Shown here in pieces: positions 43,054 through 52,661 of a stretch of 64,000 bases of DNA. A model generated the notes under the pieces. It made no database searches and was not told the origin of the DNA. It saw only the letters and a program-made list of their open reading frames with translations. The stretch's first letter is position 1. Each line of letters begins with the position of its first letter. The DNA lies in assembly GCA_029778615.1 (NCBI GenBank), contig JAKOPZ010000117.1, positions 1 to 64,000 of the forward strand. Direction: 5' to 3'. Origin of the DNA: Chloroflexota bacterium. GTDB taxonomy: Bacteria; Chloroflexota; Anaerolineae; UBA4142; SHND01. A program made the position numbers and the translations under genes.

Positions 43054-44380
43054 TTATCAGTTGGCTGAAACAACCACCGAACTCTTGAACCAAATAGACG
43101 CCAACCGCCTCGCGCAGCACATCGAGCAATTGTCCGAAATCGGACGCACGGCGCAGGGCGGCGTGACGCGACTCGCTTTTACGCGCGAGGATATGGCGGG
43201 GCGAAATCTGTTGCGCGCGTGGATGCAGGACGCGGGTTTGGAAATTCAACGCGACGCGGTAGGGAACCTCATCGGCACACTCCGCGGGCGCGATGCGAAC
43301 GCGCCCATTCTCGCGTGCGGTTCGCACATTGATTCCGTCGTCAACGCGGGCAAATATGATGGCATTGTCGGCATGGTCGCGGCGGTGGAATGCGCGCGCG
43401 TTCTGCACGCGAACGGCGGCTTGCGCTGCACGCTCGACGTCATCAATTTTGTCATGGAAGAATCCTCGCGTTTTGGCGCGGGCTATGGGTTTGGCAGTCG
43501 CGTGATGGCGGGCTTGCCGATTTCCAAAAATGAATTGTTTGCGCGCGACCGCTCCAAAGTGCTGCAAGCGCGCGCGATTCAAGAATTAAAAGGTTGGGAG
43601 ACGGAAAGCAAAATCGCGACCGAACGCACCGCGCTGCGCGAGACGCAAAAAGATATTGACGCGTCGCGTTACGATTGGTCGCGCGTGCGCGCGTTTCTCG
43701 AAGTGCATATCGAGCAAGGACCGGTGCTGGGACGCGCGCACAAAGAAATTGGCATCGTCACCGCCGTCGCCGCGCCGACGCGTTGGCAGCTCGTTCTCAC
43801 CGGCGAACAAAATCACTCCGGCACAACGCCGATGAATATGCGGCACGACGCGCTCGCGTGCGCTGCCGAAATCATTCTCGGCGTGGAACGCACCGCGAAC
43901 GAATTCGCACAACGTCACGTCATCGCCACCGTCGGCGTGATTCAGAACGAACCGAATGTGATGAACGTGATTCCCGGACGCGTCGAGTTGCGCGTGGACA
44001 TTCGCAGCGCGGAGGCGGACGCGAAACGCGAATGTGTGGAAAGCATTCGCGCGCTGCTGCGCGCCATTGCCGCGCGGCGCGGCATCGGAATTGAAAATCA
44101 CACCCTTGCCGATGAGCAGCCGGTAGCATTTTCCGAAAGAATTGTCGGCGTGCTCGAACGCGTTTGCGCTCGGCAAAATATTGACGCGCTAAAAATGCCG
44201 AGCGGCGCGGGACACGATGCCGCGCACATTGCGCGCGTGGCGCCGAGCGGCATGATTTTTATTCCCAGCCGCGGCGGCATCAGTCACGACCCGCGCGAAT
44301 TTTCAACGACCAAAGAAATTGCGCGCGGCGCCCAAGTTTTGTTGGGCGCGCTTTTGGAATTAGACAATCAATCCGTTTGA
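43007..44380 (+). CDS. M20-family N-carbamoyl-L-amino-acid / allantoate amidohydrolase
   Basis: Up to 457 residues. Peptidase M20-type metal site: LACGSHIDSVVNAGKYDGIV, then VMEESSRFGAGYGFGSRVM, and EVHIEQGPVL and GEQNHSGTTPM in the dimerisation domain. It removes the carbamoyl group from N-carbamoyl-beta-alanine or N-carbamoyl amino acids, the step after hydantoinase. The start is uncertain: the ATG at 43007 lies inside a palindromic repeat with no clear ribosome-binding site; a TTG at 43061, just past it, fits the usual family length better. Confidence 0.88.
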   Translation: MQFIASFVKTRVNSRFYQLAETTTELLNQIDANRLAQHIEQLSEIGRTAQGGVTRLAFTREDMAGRNLLRAWMQDAGLEIQRDAVGNLIGTLRGRDANAPILACGSHIDSVVNAGKYDGIVGMVAAVECARVLHANGGLRCTLDVINFVMEESSRFGAGYGFGSRVMAGLPISKNELFARDRSKVLQARAIQELKGWETESKIATERTALRETQKDIDASRYDWSRVRAFLEVHIEQGPVLGRAHKEIGIVTAVAAPTRWQLVLTGEQNHSGTTPMNMRHDALACAAEIILGVERTANEFAQRHVIATVGVIQNEPNVMNVIPGRVELRVDIRSAEADAKRECVESIRALLRAIAARRGIGIENHTLADEQPVAFSERIVGVLERVCARQNIDALKMPSGAGHDAAHIARVAPSGMIFIPSRGGISHDPREFSTTKEIARGAQVLLGALLELDNQSV

Positions 44381-44398
44381 ATAAAATCGTTCTGCCTT

Positions 44399-44489
44399 GT
44401 GCATTGTCCATTCTGCATTCTGCATCGTGCATTGTGCATTGACCATTGTCCATTGTCCATTGTGCATCGTGCATTGACCATGGTGCATT
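44399..44489. repeat. Perfect-period heptamer array (13 x 7 bp)
   Basis: Thirteen units, GTGCATT, GTCCATT, CTGCATT, GACCATT types, with no insertion or deletion across 91 bp. It starts 18 bp after the carbamoylase stop codon and ends 18 bp before the ornithine cyclodeaminase-like ATG, leaving room for a GGAG site in front of that gene. Confidence 0.92.
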
Positions 44490-44507
44490 CTTGTTCCCGG
44501 AGTCCTC

Positions 44508-45506
44508 ATGCGTATTCTCACCCGCACAGACGTACAACAAGCGATTTCAATGAGAGATGCGATTCAAGTGATGCAAGACGCGTTCGCGCAATTGTCGAAC
44601 GGCGAAACAAACGTGCCGCTGCGTCTCAACCTTCCGCTTGAGGCGCACAACGGCATTGCGTTGTTTATGCCGGCGTATCTGAAAAAGAGCGACGCGCTGG
44701 CGGTCAAAATTGTCGGCGTGCATTACGACAATCCGGCACGCGGACTGCCGCTCATTCACGCCGTCGTCGTCGCGCTCGACGCCGCAACGGGACGCGCGCT
44801 CGCGCTGCTCGAAGGCAGTTCGCTCACCGCGCTTCGCACAGCGGCGGGCGCGGGCGCGGCAACCGCTTTGCTGGCGCGTGCCGACGCGCGCGTTGGCGTG
44901 GTGTTTGGCGCGGGCGTACAAGGTCGCACCGCGCTGCAAGCGATTTCCGCCGCGCGCAATTTGGAGACCATTTATCTCTTTAGCCGAACGTTGGACAAGG
45001 CACACGCGTTGGCGAATGAATTGCGCGGACGCGACAACGTGCCGAACGATGTGCGCGTGTTAGACAATTCGCCCGAAAACATTTCGAGCGCCGTCCAACA
45101 AGCGGACATCATTTACTGTGCGACCACCTCGGCGACTCCGTTGTTCAACGGCGCGGACGTAAAGGCGGGAACGCACGTCAACGCGGTGGGCACTTTTACA
45201 CACGACCGCCGCGAAGTGGATTCGCAGTTTATCAAACGCTGCAACAAAATTGTGGTAGATGCGTACAGCGGCGCGTTGGCAGAGGCGGGCGACCTGCTGA
45301 TTCCGATGGAAGAAGGAGTCATTTCCGAAGCGAGCATTTACGGCGAACTGGGCGAAATCAGCGGCGGCAAAAAAGACGGACGCACGCGCGCGGACGAAAT
45401 CACCTTTTTCAAATCGGTCGGCAACGCGGTGCAGGATGCTGCCATCGCCCAAGCAATTTTGCAGCGCGCGCAAGAATTAAATCTCGGCACGCAAATTGAT
45501 TTATGA
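44508..45506 (+). CDS. Ornithine cyclodeaminase / mu-crystallin family protein
   Basis: 332 residues. Starts [40 protein letters not shown] near 105; NAD-binding [18 protein letters not shown] near 128; [14 protein letters not shown] near 262. Members deaminate ornithine to proline or reduce cyclic ketimines and imino acids. After hydantoinase and carbamoylase, it may act on the released amino acid; the substrate is not fixed. GGAG lies upstream of the ATG. Confidence 0.9.
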   Translation: MRILTRTDVQQAISMRDAIQVMQDAFAQLSNGETNVPLRLNLPLEAHNGIALFMPAYLKKSDALAVKIVGVHYDNPARGLPLIHAVVVALDAATGRALALLEGSSLTALRTAAGAGAATALLARADARVGVVFGAGVQGRTALQAISAARNLETIYLFSRTLDKAHALANELRGRDNVPNDVRVLDNSPENISSAVQQADIIYCATTSATPLFNGADVKAGTHVNAVGTFTHDRREVDSQFIKRCNKIVVDAYSGALAEAGDLLIPMEEGVISEASIYGELGEISGGKKDGRTRADEITFFKSVGNAVQDAAIAQAILQRAQELNLGTQIDL

Positions 45507-45526
45507 TTTCGGCGTTATGATTTTGT

Positions 45527-46480
45527 TTGGCGGCAAGCATCGCGAGGACAACGGAAATCATCAATCAACCATCCCCAATCAAAATTCCCGTGCGCGGCTA
45601 TGCGTTTATTCTCGGCGCGGCGTCCATGTGGGGCACCATCGGGATTTTCTTTTCCATTCTGCATTTCACGTACGGAATGTCCGCGTTGACGATTGGTTTT
45701 TTGCGCGCGGGGTTTGCGGCGCTCGGTCTGGTGCTCGGGCTCGCGTTGTGGAAACGCGACGCGCTCAACTTGAATCGCGAACTCGTTTTGATTTACGCCT
45801 TGTTCGGATTGTTCGGCGTCGCGTTTTTTTATGTCTTGAATACAGAAGCCGTCATTCTCACGAACGTCGCCACCGCATCGGTCTTGTTGTACACCGCGCC
45901 CGTGTTTGTAACGCTGTTCGCATGGCGTTTGTGGCAAGAGCCGCTCACGCCGCGCAAAATTTCTGCGGTGCTTGCCGCCTTTATCGGCTGCGCGCTCGTC
46001 GCCCGCGCGTATGACGCGAACGCGCTGCAACTAAACGGCGTCGGGGTGGTGATTGCGGCGTCGGCAGGATTCGCCTACGCGCTGTTTACCATTTTTTCAA
46101 AATATCTCGCCACACGCGCGTCGCCGTGGACGACGGTCACCTACTCGCTCGTGTTTGGTACATTGTTCTTGCTGCCCTTGCAATTTTTTCAAATTCCGGG
46201 GATGGGCGAAGCGGGATACACGGCACTGCGCGAACCGCGCGCGTGGTTGGCACTGTTGGGATTGTGCATGGGACCCACGCTCGGTTCGTACGCGTTGTTC
46301 AATTTGGGATTGCGCTCAACACCGGCGAGCGTGGCAAGCGTCATTGCCACCATCGAGCCGGTGGTCGCGGGGATTGCGGGTTTTGTGGTTTTTCAGCAAA
46401 CGCTCGAGCCGCTGCAAATTTTGGGCGCGGGGATCATCATCGCGGCGGCGATGTGGTTAACGACGGCGCGTCAAGTTTGA
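45527..46480 (+). CDS. EamA/DMT-family transporter
   Basis: 317 residues with ten membrane helices in two EamA halves (GYAFILGAASMWGTIGIFFS; GVVIAASAGFAYALFTIFSK). Exports metabolites, often amino acids or purines. Start: TTG at 45527 is the longest reading; GTG at 45590 would directly precede the first helix. It follows the amino-acid gene cluster and may export a product of it. The end overlaps by 10 bp with the converging DUF5656-like gene. Confidence 0.88.
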   Translation: MAASIARTTEIINQPSPIKIPVRGYAFILGAASMWGTIGIFFSILHFTYGMSALTIGFLRAGFAALGLVLGLALWKRDALNLNRELVLIYALFGLFGVAFFYVLNTEAVILTNVATASVLLYTAPVFVTLFAWRLWQEPLTPRKISAVLAAFIGCALVARAYDANALQLNGVGVVIAASAGFAYALFTIFSKYLATRASPWTTVTYSLVFGTLFLLPLQFFQIPGMGEAGYTALREPRAWLALLGLCMGPTLGSYALFNLGLRSTPASVASVIATIEPVVAGIAGFVVFQQTLEPLQILGAGIIIAAAMWLTTARQV

Positions 46481-47310
46481 CGCAGCAAAAGAAAAATGAC
46501 GAACGCCGCGACGATGGCAAATTCGACGGCGAGCCGCCAATTCAGTTTGCTCAGCAGATACTGCTGCGCGAATCCGGTGAGGACATAAAACAGCAGCAGC
46601 AAGGTGACCGCGCCGATCAACGCGTTGACGTTCCAATAGTTCAACGCCCAAATCGCTTCGCCGAGTCCGAGCCCTACCGTTGCGGCATAGAGCCAGGTGC
46701 GCCGCACATCCGATTCGCTCACCCGAATCAATTCGAGCGCGAGCAGCGCGGCAACGATTCCAATCAACGGCGCGGATTGAATACTGCGCAGCTTGAGTGA
46801 ATAAATGCCTTGATAGAGTGCGAGCGCGGCGAGATAGACGGCGAGATTGAGACCGAGCCGCGCAAAGCCATACGCGGGGTCTTGCAAATCTACGGTAAGA
46901 TATTCGCCGAGCACAACGAGCGCGAGCAAAATTCCGGCGCCCACAATCGTGACAAATGAAAGCGGCAGGGCGTCGCGCAGCAGCGGCAGAGTCAACGCGG
47001 TGCCGCCGACGACAACACAAGGCAGAATCCACAAAATCGCCGTATAAGGCGTTTCCGAAAGATGCACGCGCGGATGCGCGCGCATGATGGATTCCACTCC
47101 GGCGGCGGTCATTACGCTCAACAGAATCGCAAAAAGCCACGGACCCGCCAAGATAAACGAAGCGTCGGTGCCGAGAAAATTGAATTCGATTTTGCGTTCG
47201 GGCAAAACGAGCAGCAGCGATAGCGTCAAACCCAACGTGTCCATTCCCACCAAGAGCGAAAGTTGTTCGAGCGGCAAGCGGCGGGTGAGACGATTTTCAG
47301 ACGAAAGCAT
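46471..47310 (-). CDS. DUF5656-like multi-pass membrane protein
   Basis: 279 residues from the ATG at 47310 (MLSSENRLTRRLPLEQLSLL). Eight or so hydrophobic helices; LRDALPLSFVTIVGAGILLALVV and EAIWALNYWN are typical blocks. The family (DUF5656) is known from Chloroflexota genomes without a known function; the assignment is from memory of the pattern. It converges on the EamA gene and is divergent from the prepilin peptidase gene, 34 bp apart. Confidence 0.75.
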   Translation of the reverse strand: MLSSENRLTRRLPLEQLSLLVGMDTLGLTLSLLLVLPERKIEFNFLGTDASFILAGPWLFAILLSVMTAAGVESIMRAHPRVHLSETPYTAILWILPCVVVGGTALTLPLLRDALPLSFVTIVGAGILLALVVLGEYLTVDLQDPAYGFARLGLNLAVYLAALALYQGIYSLKLRSIQSAPLIGIVAALLALELIRVSESDVRRTWLYAATVGLGLGEAIWALNYWNVNALIGAVTLLLLFYVLTGFAQQYLLSKLNWRLAVEFAIVAAFVIFLLLRQT

Positions 47311-47344
47311 GTTTTGATAGTACACAGAAAACGAAAAAGTAAAA

Positions 47345-48163
47345 ATGCTTCCCATCCTTTTCGCCCTTGTCGGCGTCCTCGCGGGCATCGTCGTCAATCG
47401 CGCGGCGGACAATTTGCCGCCGCCGCCGCGCCGTTCGTTACAGGAAACGCCGCGCTGTCCGTACTGTGACGCGCCGCGCACGCGCACGGAACAATTCGGC
47501 ATCTTGAGTTTCGCCCTGCGCCGCGACCGCTGCCATCAATGCGGCGCGCCGCTCCGTTTGCGCGCGCCACGGGTTGAAATTACATGCGCGCTCGCGTTCG
47601 CGTTGCTCGCGTCGCGTTTCGCGTTCGATGCGTACTTGGTCGCGGTCTGTTTTTTTACGGCAGTTTTGCTTTTGATTGTCGTCATAGACATCGAACACAA
47701 GCTGATTTTGAATGTCGTTTCGATTCCGTGCACCTTGCTCGCGCTGCTGGTCGCGCCGATTATTTTGGGCGGCACGGGAACGAATTTTGAAACCATTCGT
47801 TGGAACTTGATTTTGTTCGCGCTGTTGGGCGCGGCGGTCGGCTATGCCATCACCTATGCGATTTATCTTTTGGGCATTATTTTTTTGCGCGTCGTCAATC
47901 GCGGACGTACGCACAAAATTACGACGGTCGCGTTCGGCTTGGGCGATGTGAAATTGGCGGGACTGTTGGGCGCGCTGGTCGGTTTTCCCCAAATCATTTA
48001 CGTTTTGATTTATGCCATTCTGTTGGGCGGCGTTGGCGCACTCGTCGCCATCTTGCTTCAACTCTTGCGTAAACGCGGCTTGGCGCTCGGCATGGCAATT
48101 CCGTACGGTCCTTATTTGGCGCTCGCCGCGTGGGCGTTTATCATCTTGCGCCCGCCGATGTAA
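47345..48163 (+). CDS. Type IV prepilin peptidase / N-methyltransferase (A24)
   Basis: 272 residues. Zinc-type Cys pairs CPYC and CHQC near residue 40 and 60; the two catalytic aspartates in VIDIEHKLILN and FGLGDVKLAGLLG; eight membrane helices. It cleaves the leader of type IV pilin-like proteins and methylates the new N-terminus. No pilin genes are in the window, so it serves a system elsewhere in the genome. Confidence 0.92.
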   Translation: MLPILFALVGVLAGIVVNRAADNLPPPPRRSLQETPRCPYCDAPRTRTEQFGILSFALRRDRCHQCGAPLRLRAPRVEITCALAFALLASRFAFDAYLVAVCFFTAVLLLIVVIDIEHKLILNVVSIPCTLLALLVAPIILGGTGTNFETIRWNLILFALLGAAVGYAITYAIYLLGIIFLRVVNRGRTHKITTVAFGLGDVKLAGLLGALVGFPQIIYVLIYAILLGGVGALVAILLQLLRKRGLALGMAIPYGPYLALAAWAFIILRPPM

Positions 48164-48298
48164 GCGATGGTGCGCGCGCAACACTAACCACTGCTTCACT
48201 TTGCAGAACACGCGCCGCCTTGGCGCGCGCGTTCTGTGCTAAAATATCCGCCGAATGGATGTTCTAGAAACATCCTGCGCGGCGCGGACAAAACCGAA

Positions 48299-48847
48299 AT
48301 GGCTATTGCTACCGAATCGTCACAAACGAAAACGTTTTGTGTGAATCATCCCGAAACGGAAACGCTGCTACGGTGCAACAAATGCGGCAAACCTGTGTGC
48401 ATGAAATGTGTCCAGCGCACACCTGTCGGCTATCGCTGTAACGAATGTTTGGGTTTACAGCGCGCGGGCTATTACAACGCGAGCGCATTCGATTACATCC
48501 TCGCGTTCGTCATCGCGCTTTTTCTGGGCGGCATTGGCGCGGTGGTCATGTCGTTCCTCAATCTCGGATTCTTTTCTATCATCATCGCAATTTTTGTCGG
48601 ACCCATTGCGGGCGGCATCGTTTCCGAAGCCATTCGCCGCATCATTTCCAAACGACGCGGGCGTTATCTCGCGCTGGTGACATGCGTGGCGTTGGTGCTC
48701 GGCGCGCTCGCGGCATTTTTGGTGCCCGCGCTGCCGTTTTTACTGGCGGGGCGTCCCGAAATCTTGGCGCGTTTCGCCCTCAACATCGGCTTTTGGATTT
48801 TTCTCGCCGTCGCCGTCAGCACTGTGTATGCGCGCTTGAGAGTGTAA
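48299..48847 (+). CDS. B-box-type zinc-finger membrane protein
   Basis: 182 residues from the ATG at 48299. An N-terminal B-box-like zinc finger (CVNHPETETLLRCNKCGKP, CMKCV, RTPVGYRCNEC) is followed by three or four membrane helices. The family is common in this type of bacterium and has no known function; often annotated as rhomboid-associated or B-box zinc finger protein. It lies 135 bp after the prepilin peptidase; the gap contains an imperfect hairpin at 48203-48239. Confidence 0.83.
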   Translation: MAIATESSQTKTFCVNHPETETLLRCNKCGKPVCMKCVQRTPVGYRCNECLGLQRAGYYNASAFDYILAFVIALFLGGIGAVVMSFLNLGFFSIIIAIFVGPIAGGIVSEAIRRIISKRRGRYLALVTCVALVLGALAAFLVPALPFLLAGRPEILARFALNIGFWIFLAVAVSTVYARLRV

Positions 48848-48931
48848 CCGACGAACGACGGAGGACGAACGGCGCAAGAATTCGCGTTTGCGTTCACCCT
48901 TCGTCGTTGGTCATTCGTCTTGGTCAATCTT

Positions 48932-50683
48932 ATGCTTGCCGAAATCACCATCACGAATCTCGCCATCATTGATGAACTCCAGTTGAAATTCGCGCCGGGG
49001 TTCAATGTGCTCACGGGTGAAACGGGCGCGGGCAAATCCATCATTCTCGACGCGCTCGGACTGCTGCTCGGCGGACGCGCACAAAACGAATTGATGCGTG
49101 CGGGCGCCGAAGAAACGCGCGTCGAGGGCATTTTTATTTTGAACCCCATCGCGCGCGAATTGCTTGCGGCAGCGCTGGACGAAAACGGCATTGCGCTCGA
49201 AGACGATACCTTGATTCTCGCACGCGAACTGCATCGCGGCGGACGCGCGACCGCGCGCGTGAATGGACGCGCGGTAACGGGAACAGTACTTCAGCAAATC
49301 GGCGACAAGCTGGTGGACATTCACGGCCAAAGCGAACATCTTTCGTTACTGCGCCCGAAAGAGCACATTGATTTGTTGGACCGCTATGGCAATTTGTGGG
49401 AACAGCGCGCCGAAGTGGCAAAGCGCGTGCGCCAACTCCGCAAGGTGCGGCAAGAGCTGCGCGATTTGCAAAAAGACGCGCGCGAAACGGCGCGCAAAAT
49501 TGACCGCCTCGAATTTGTATTACAAGAAATCAACGATGCGAAACTCAAGGTCGGCGAAGATACAGAATTGAAAACCGAACGCGATTTACTCGCGCACGCG
49601 GAAACGCGTGCGACGCTCGCGGACGACGCGTATCACGCGTTGTACGGTGGTGGGGAAGACGAAAAGGGCGCGCTCGATTTGTTGAATCAGGCGCTGCAAG
49701 CCGTGCGCGGTCTGGAAAAATACGACGCCGAAATCCAAGTCACGTTGGAGCAGGCGGAAAGCGCGGGCGCGCTGATGGACGACCTTGCGCGCACGCTGCG
49801 CGCGTATCGGGACAGCATCGAGTTCAATCCCAAACGTTTGGAACAAATCGAAGAACGCCTCGACCTCATTTTTCGTCTGAAGCGCAAATACGGCGACACG
49901 ATTGAACAGGTGCTCGAGTTTGGCAAAACATCCCAGCAAGAATTGGACGCCATCACGCATTCGGAAGAACGCATCAACGAACTGCGCGAACAAGAAGAAC
50001 GTCTCTTGCGCGAAGCCGGCGCGCTCGCGGAAAAATTATCGCAGGCGCGCGGCGCGGCGGCGGAAACGTTGTCTCGCGCCATCGAGAGCGAATTGCAGGA
50101 CTTGGGAATGCCCAAATCAAAATTCGGCGTCGCGTGCAATCACGTTCAAGACGCGCACGGCTTGTACGTGGGCGACGAACGGTTCGCGTTTGAATCAAGC
50201 GGGATTGATAAAGTGGAATTTTTGGTTTCGCCGAATCCGGGCGAGCCGTTGAAACCGCTCGCGAAAATCGCGTCCGGCGGTGAAACCTCGCGCATGATGC
50301 TCGCGCTCAAAGCGGTCTTGGGCGCGGCAGACCGCACGCCCACTTTGATTTTTGATGAAATTGACCAGGGCATCGGCGGACGCATCGGCGGCGTGGTGGG
50401 GAAAAAATTGTGGGGCTTGACCGTCGCGCTGAACGGTTCGGGACACAACGCGCATCAGGTCCTTTGCATCACGCACCTGCCGCAAATCGCCTCATACGGC
50501 GACGCGCATTTTCACATTCGCAAAACGATTGTGGACGACCGCACGGTGACGCAAGCGCACGTTTTACGAGACCAAGAACGGATTCAAGAACTCGCGGGAA
50601 TGCTTGGCGCGGAAACGGAAATCAATCGCGCCAGCGCACGCGAGATGTTGGACCAAGTCGCGCAAGAAAAACAATCCGCGTAA
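48932..50683 (+). CDS. recN: DNA repair protein RecN
   Basis: 583 residues from the ATG at 48932. SMC-like ATPase: MLAEITITNLAIIDELQLKF at the start, Walker A GETGAGKSI near 32, coiled coil 155-370 (RQLRKVRQELRDLQKDARET), signature IASGGETSRMMLALK and Walker B LIFDEIDQGIGG near 475. It works in recombinational repair of double-strand breaks. Normal length. No SOS-type operator was recognised upstream. Confidence 0.96.
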   Translation: MLAEITITNLAIIDELQLKFAPGFNVLTGETGAGKSIILDALGLLLGGRAQNELMRAGAEETRVEGIFILNPIARELLAAALDENGIALEDDTLILARELHRGGRATARVNGRAVTGTVLQQIGDKLVDIHGQSEHLSLLRPKEHIDLLDRYGNLWEQRAEVAKRVRQLRKVRQELRDLQKDARETARKIDRLEFVLQEINDAKLKVGEDTELKTERDLLAHAETRATLADDAYHALYGGGEDEKGALDLLNQALQAVRGLEKYDAEIQVTLEQAESAGALMDDLARTLRAYRDSIEFNPKRLEQIEERLDLIFRLKRKYGDTIEQVLEFGKTSQQELDAITHSEERINELREQEERLLREAGALAEKLSQARGAAAETLSRAIESELQDLGMPKSKFGVACNHVQDAHGLYVGDERFAFESSGIDKVEFLVSPNPGEPLKPLAKIASGGETSRMMLALKAVLGAADRTPTLIFDEIDQGIGGRIGGVVGKKLWGLTVALNGSGHNAHQVLCITHLPQIASYGDAHFHIRKTIVDDRTVTQAHVLRDQERIQELAGMLGAETEINRASAREMLDQVAQEKQSA

Positions 50684-50696
50684 AACCTTCACTGCC

Positions 50697-52556
50697 CTAC
50701 TCGTTTCGCAATGCAATGGATTTGAGGAACAAAGGAACCTTGTCACTTGAATTCCGAACCTCTACCAACATAACCTCTGGTTCGTCCTGTACACTCCACC
50801 GCAGCACGCGGTCGCCTTGCTCTGCTTTTTTCTCGCGCCCTTGCGCCAAAATTTTTCCATTCACCTTGATTTCAAATTGCGCCTGACTTGACGCGCTGAG
50901 CGAAATTTCCAACGCGCGCGCGGACGTCCCCGTCAATTTCAATTTTGCCGCCACCGTTTCATTTGGTTCGACGCGCAGTTGCGGCACGCCCCGGTTCGCA
51001 ACACCACGACGCGCGCGATAAATAATTTCAGCGGGAATGTCTCCGCCCGAAAAATAAAGGGTTGCCGGCGATTCGGCTTGAATGAATGAAAATTCGTCGC
51101 GCGGGGTGTACTCTAAATCGGCGCGCTGCCACGCGGCATCGGGAATTCTTTGCAGATTTTTTTCCGCATAGCGCGCACTCTCTGCATCAAAATATTCGCC
51201 CAACGAAACGTACCACATGCGCCGCCCCTCCGCCACCGTGCCGCGCAATGTTTCCACACCGGCGGGCGGTGTGCTGAACGCCAACATATTCGGCGCATAG
51301 TACGTCAACGTATTCCATACCCACGTTCCCTTTTCGCCAACCAACACATCCCCCGGCTCTGCATGTGTGACAATGTATGTCGTGAGCGCGCGCCAATCGT
51401 TGCTTTTCGCGCGGCGATACAATGCGCTCAACGGCGGAACCATCCACAACGCCAAGATACAGAGCCCCGCCAGCGCGCTTGCCCATTGCACGCGTGGCGC
51501 TGCGCGTTGTGCGAACCGATGCGCGAATATGTGCGCGAGATGCGTTGCCCCATACGCCATCCACAACAGCAGCATCGGCTGTAGAAAAATCAAATAGCGC
51601 GGCACCACGCCATGACGCGGTTGTAACAACGCGAGCAGCGCGAGCGGTGCGATACACCAGATGGTGCTAACGAAAAAGGAACGCGGATGGGTGCGCGCCA
51701 ACACGAGCCAACCGAACACGGCGAGGAGACTGCCGACGAGCGTGCGCCAAAATTCTCCCGCGCTCAAACCAAATTCGCGCACGAGCAGTGCGAGAAAATC
51801 GAGCGACAGTTGAAACGGCGGCGAGGGCACAAATTCGCCCGGCACCACGACGTCGGCTTGCGGGACAGCGTAACGCAGAACGCCCGGCAGCAGCGGCAGG
51901 GCGGACGCGCCAATCAACAACCAGCCGTTCGCGACATACCAAAACCAACGCGGCACAAGCACGCGGCGCGCGCGCAAACACGCAGCCGCCAAAATTCCGA
52001 ACGCGCTGAAGCCTTCCAGCACCAACGGGAACACGCCGAACAAGTGATTGTAGAGCCCGAGCACACCGCCAAGCCAAAACCCGACGAGCCATCCCGCGCG
52101 CGGCAAAGCCAAGAGGCGCAAAAAACAATACAGCGAGACCAGCGCGTACAAACACAATGGCGCATACATGCGCGCTTCTTGCGCGTACCAAATCTGATAC
52201 GGCGCGACTGCCATCAACAACATTGCCGTCAACGCGGTCGCGCGGTTGGTCAATCGCCGCGCGAGGACGTACGTCATCGGAACGGCGAGACTACTCGTCA
52301 ATGCCGAAGGCAGGCGCACCCAAAATTCGTCGGTCCCCAAACTCTGAATCAGGTGAACGAGCGCGAAATGCAAAATAAAGTCCGGCGGCGCGAGAAAATT
52401 TTTCCACAGCCGCGCCCAGTCCCACGCCGACCACGCCGCTTGCGCGATTTCATCGCCCCACAAACTCTTGTTGCCGAGCTGGTACATGCGGAGCGCGAAC
52501 GCGAGCCATAACACCGGAACCCAGACGCGCGCGCGCGCCCAAAAAGTGTTTTGCAT
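50697..52556 (-). CDS. GT39-like (ArnT/PMT-type) membrane glycosyltransferase
   Basis: 619 residues with about twelve helices. The acidic pair in SLWGDEIAQAAWSAWDWARL near residue 35 matches the catalytic loop of GT-C enzymes; VPMTYVLARRLTNR and WYAQEARMYA are typical family blocks. The C-terminal 200 residues form a soluble outside domain. It glycosylates lipids or proteins at the cell surface using a polyprenyl sugar. It follows the exported glycoside hydrolase gene on the same strand, so the two may serve one polysaccharide. Confidence 0.88.
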   Translation of the reverse strand: MQNTFWARARVWVPVLWLAFALRMYQLGNKSLWGDEIAQAAWSAWDWARLWKNFLAPPDFILHFALVHLIQSLGTDEFWVRLPSALTSSLAVPMTYVLARRLTNRATALTAMLLMAVAPYQIWYAQEARMYAPLCLYALVSLYCFLRLLALPRAGWLVGFWLGGVLGLYNHLFGVFPLVLEGFSAFGILAAACLRARRVLVPRWFWYVANGWLLIGASALPLLPGVLRYAVPQADVVVPGEFVPSPPFQLSLDFLALLVREFGLSAGEFWRTLVGSLLAVFGWLVLARTHPRSFFVSTIWCIAPLALLALLQPRHGVVPRYLIFLQPMLLLWMAYGATHLAHIFAHRFAQRAAPRVQWASALAGLCILALWMVPPLSALYRRAKSNDWRALTTYIVTHAEPGDVLVGEKGTWVWNTLTYYAPNMLAFSTPPAGVETLRGTVAEGRRMWYVSLGEYFDAESARYAEKNLQRIPDAAWQRADLEYTPRDEFSFIQAESPATLYFSGGDIPAEIIYRARRGVANRGVPQLRVEPNETVAAKLKLTGTSARALEISLSASSQAQFEIKVNGKILAQGREKKAEQGDRVLRWSVQDEPEVMLVEVRNSSDKVPLFLKSIALRNE

Positions 52557-52602
52557 TGCGCGTTATTATATTCGCAGAAACCGATTTAACGGGGAAAATG
52601 AA

Positions 52603-52634
52603 AACGCCGAAAAGCAATTTCACTTTTCGGCGTT
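52603..52634 (-). terminator. Intrinsic terminator of the glycoside hydrolase gene
   Basis: AACGCCGAAAAG and CTTTTCGGCGTT (12-bp perfect stem, 8-base loop), followed on the minus strand by TTTTCATTTT. 28 bp past the gene end. Confidence 0.85.
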
Positions 52635-52661
52635 GGCTCATCAAGCACGCTTGAGAAAGGT

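Noticed and set aside
44399-44489. Possible CRISPR array
   Set aside because: Units are 7 bp with no spacers; CRISPR repeats are 21 bp or longer with unique spacers. No cas genes nearby.
48203-48239. Terminator after the prepilin peptidase gene
   Set aside because: The hairpin is imperfect and has no T-run; noted only as a structure.
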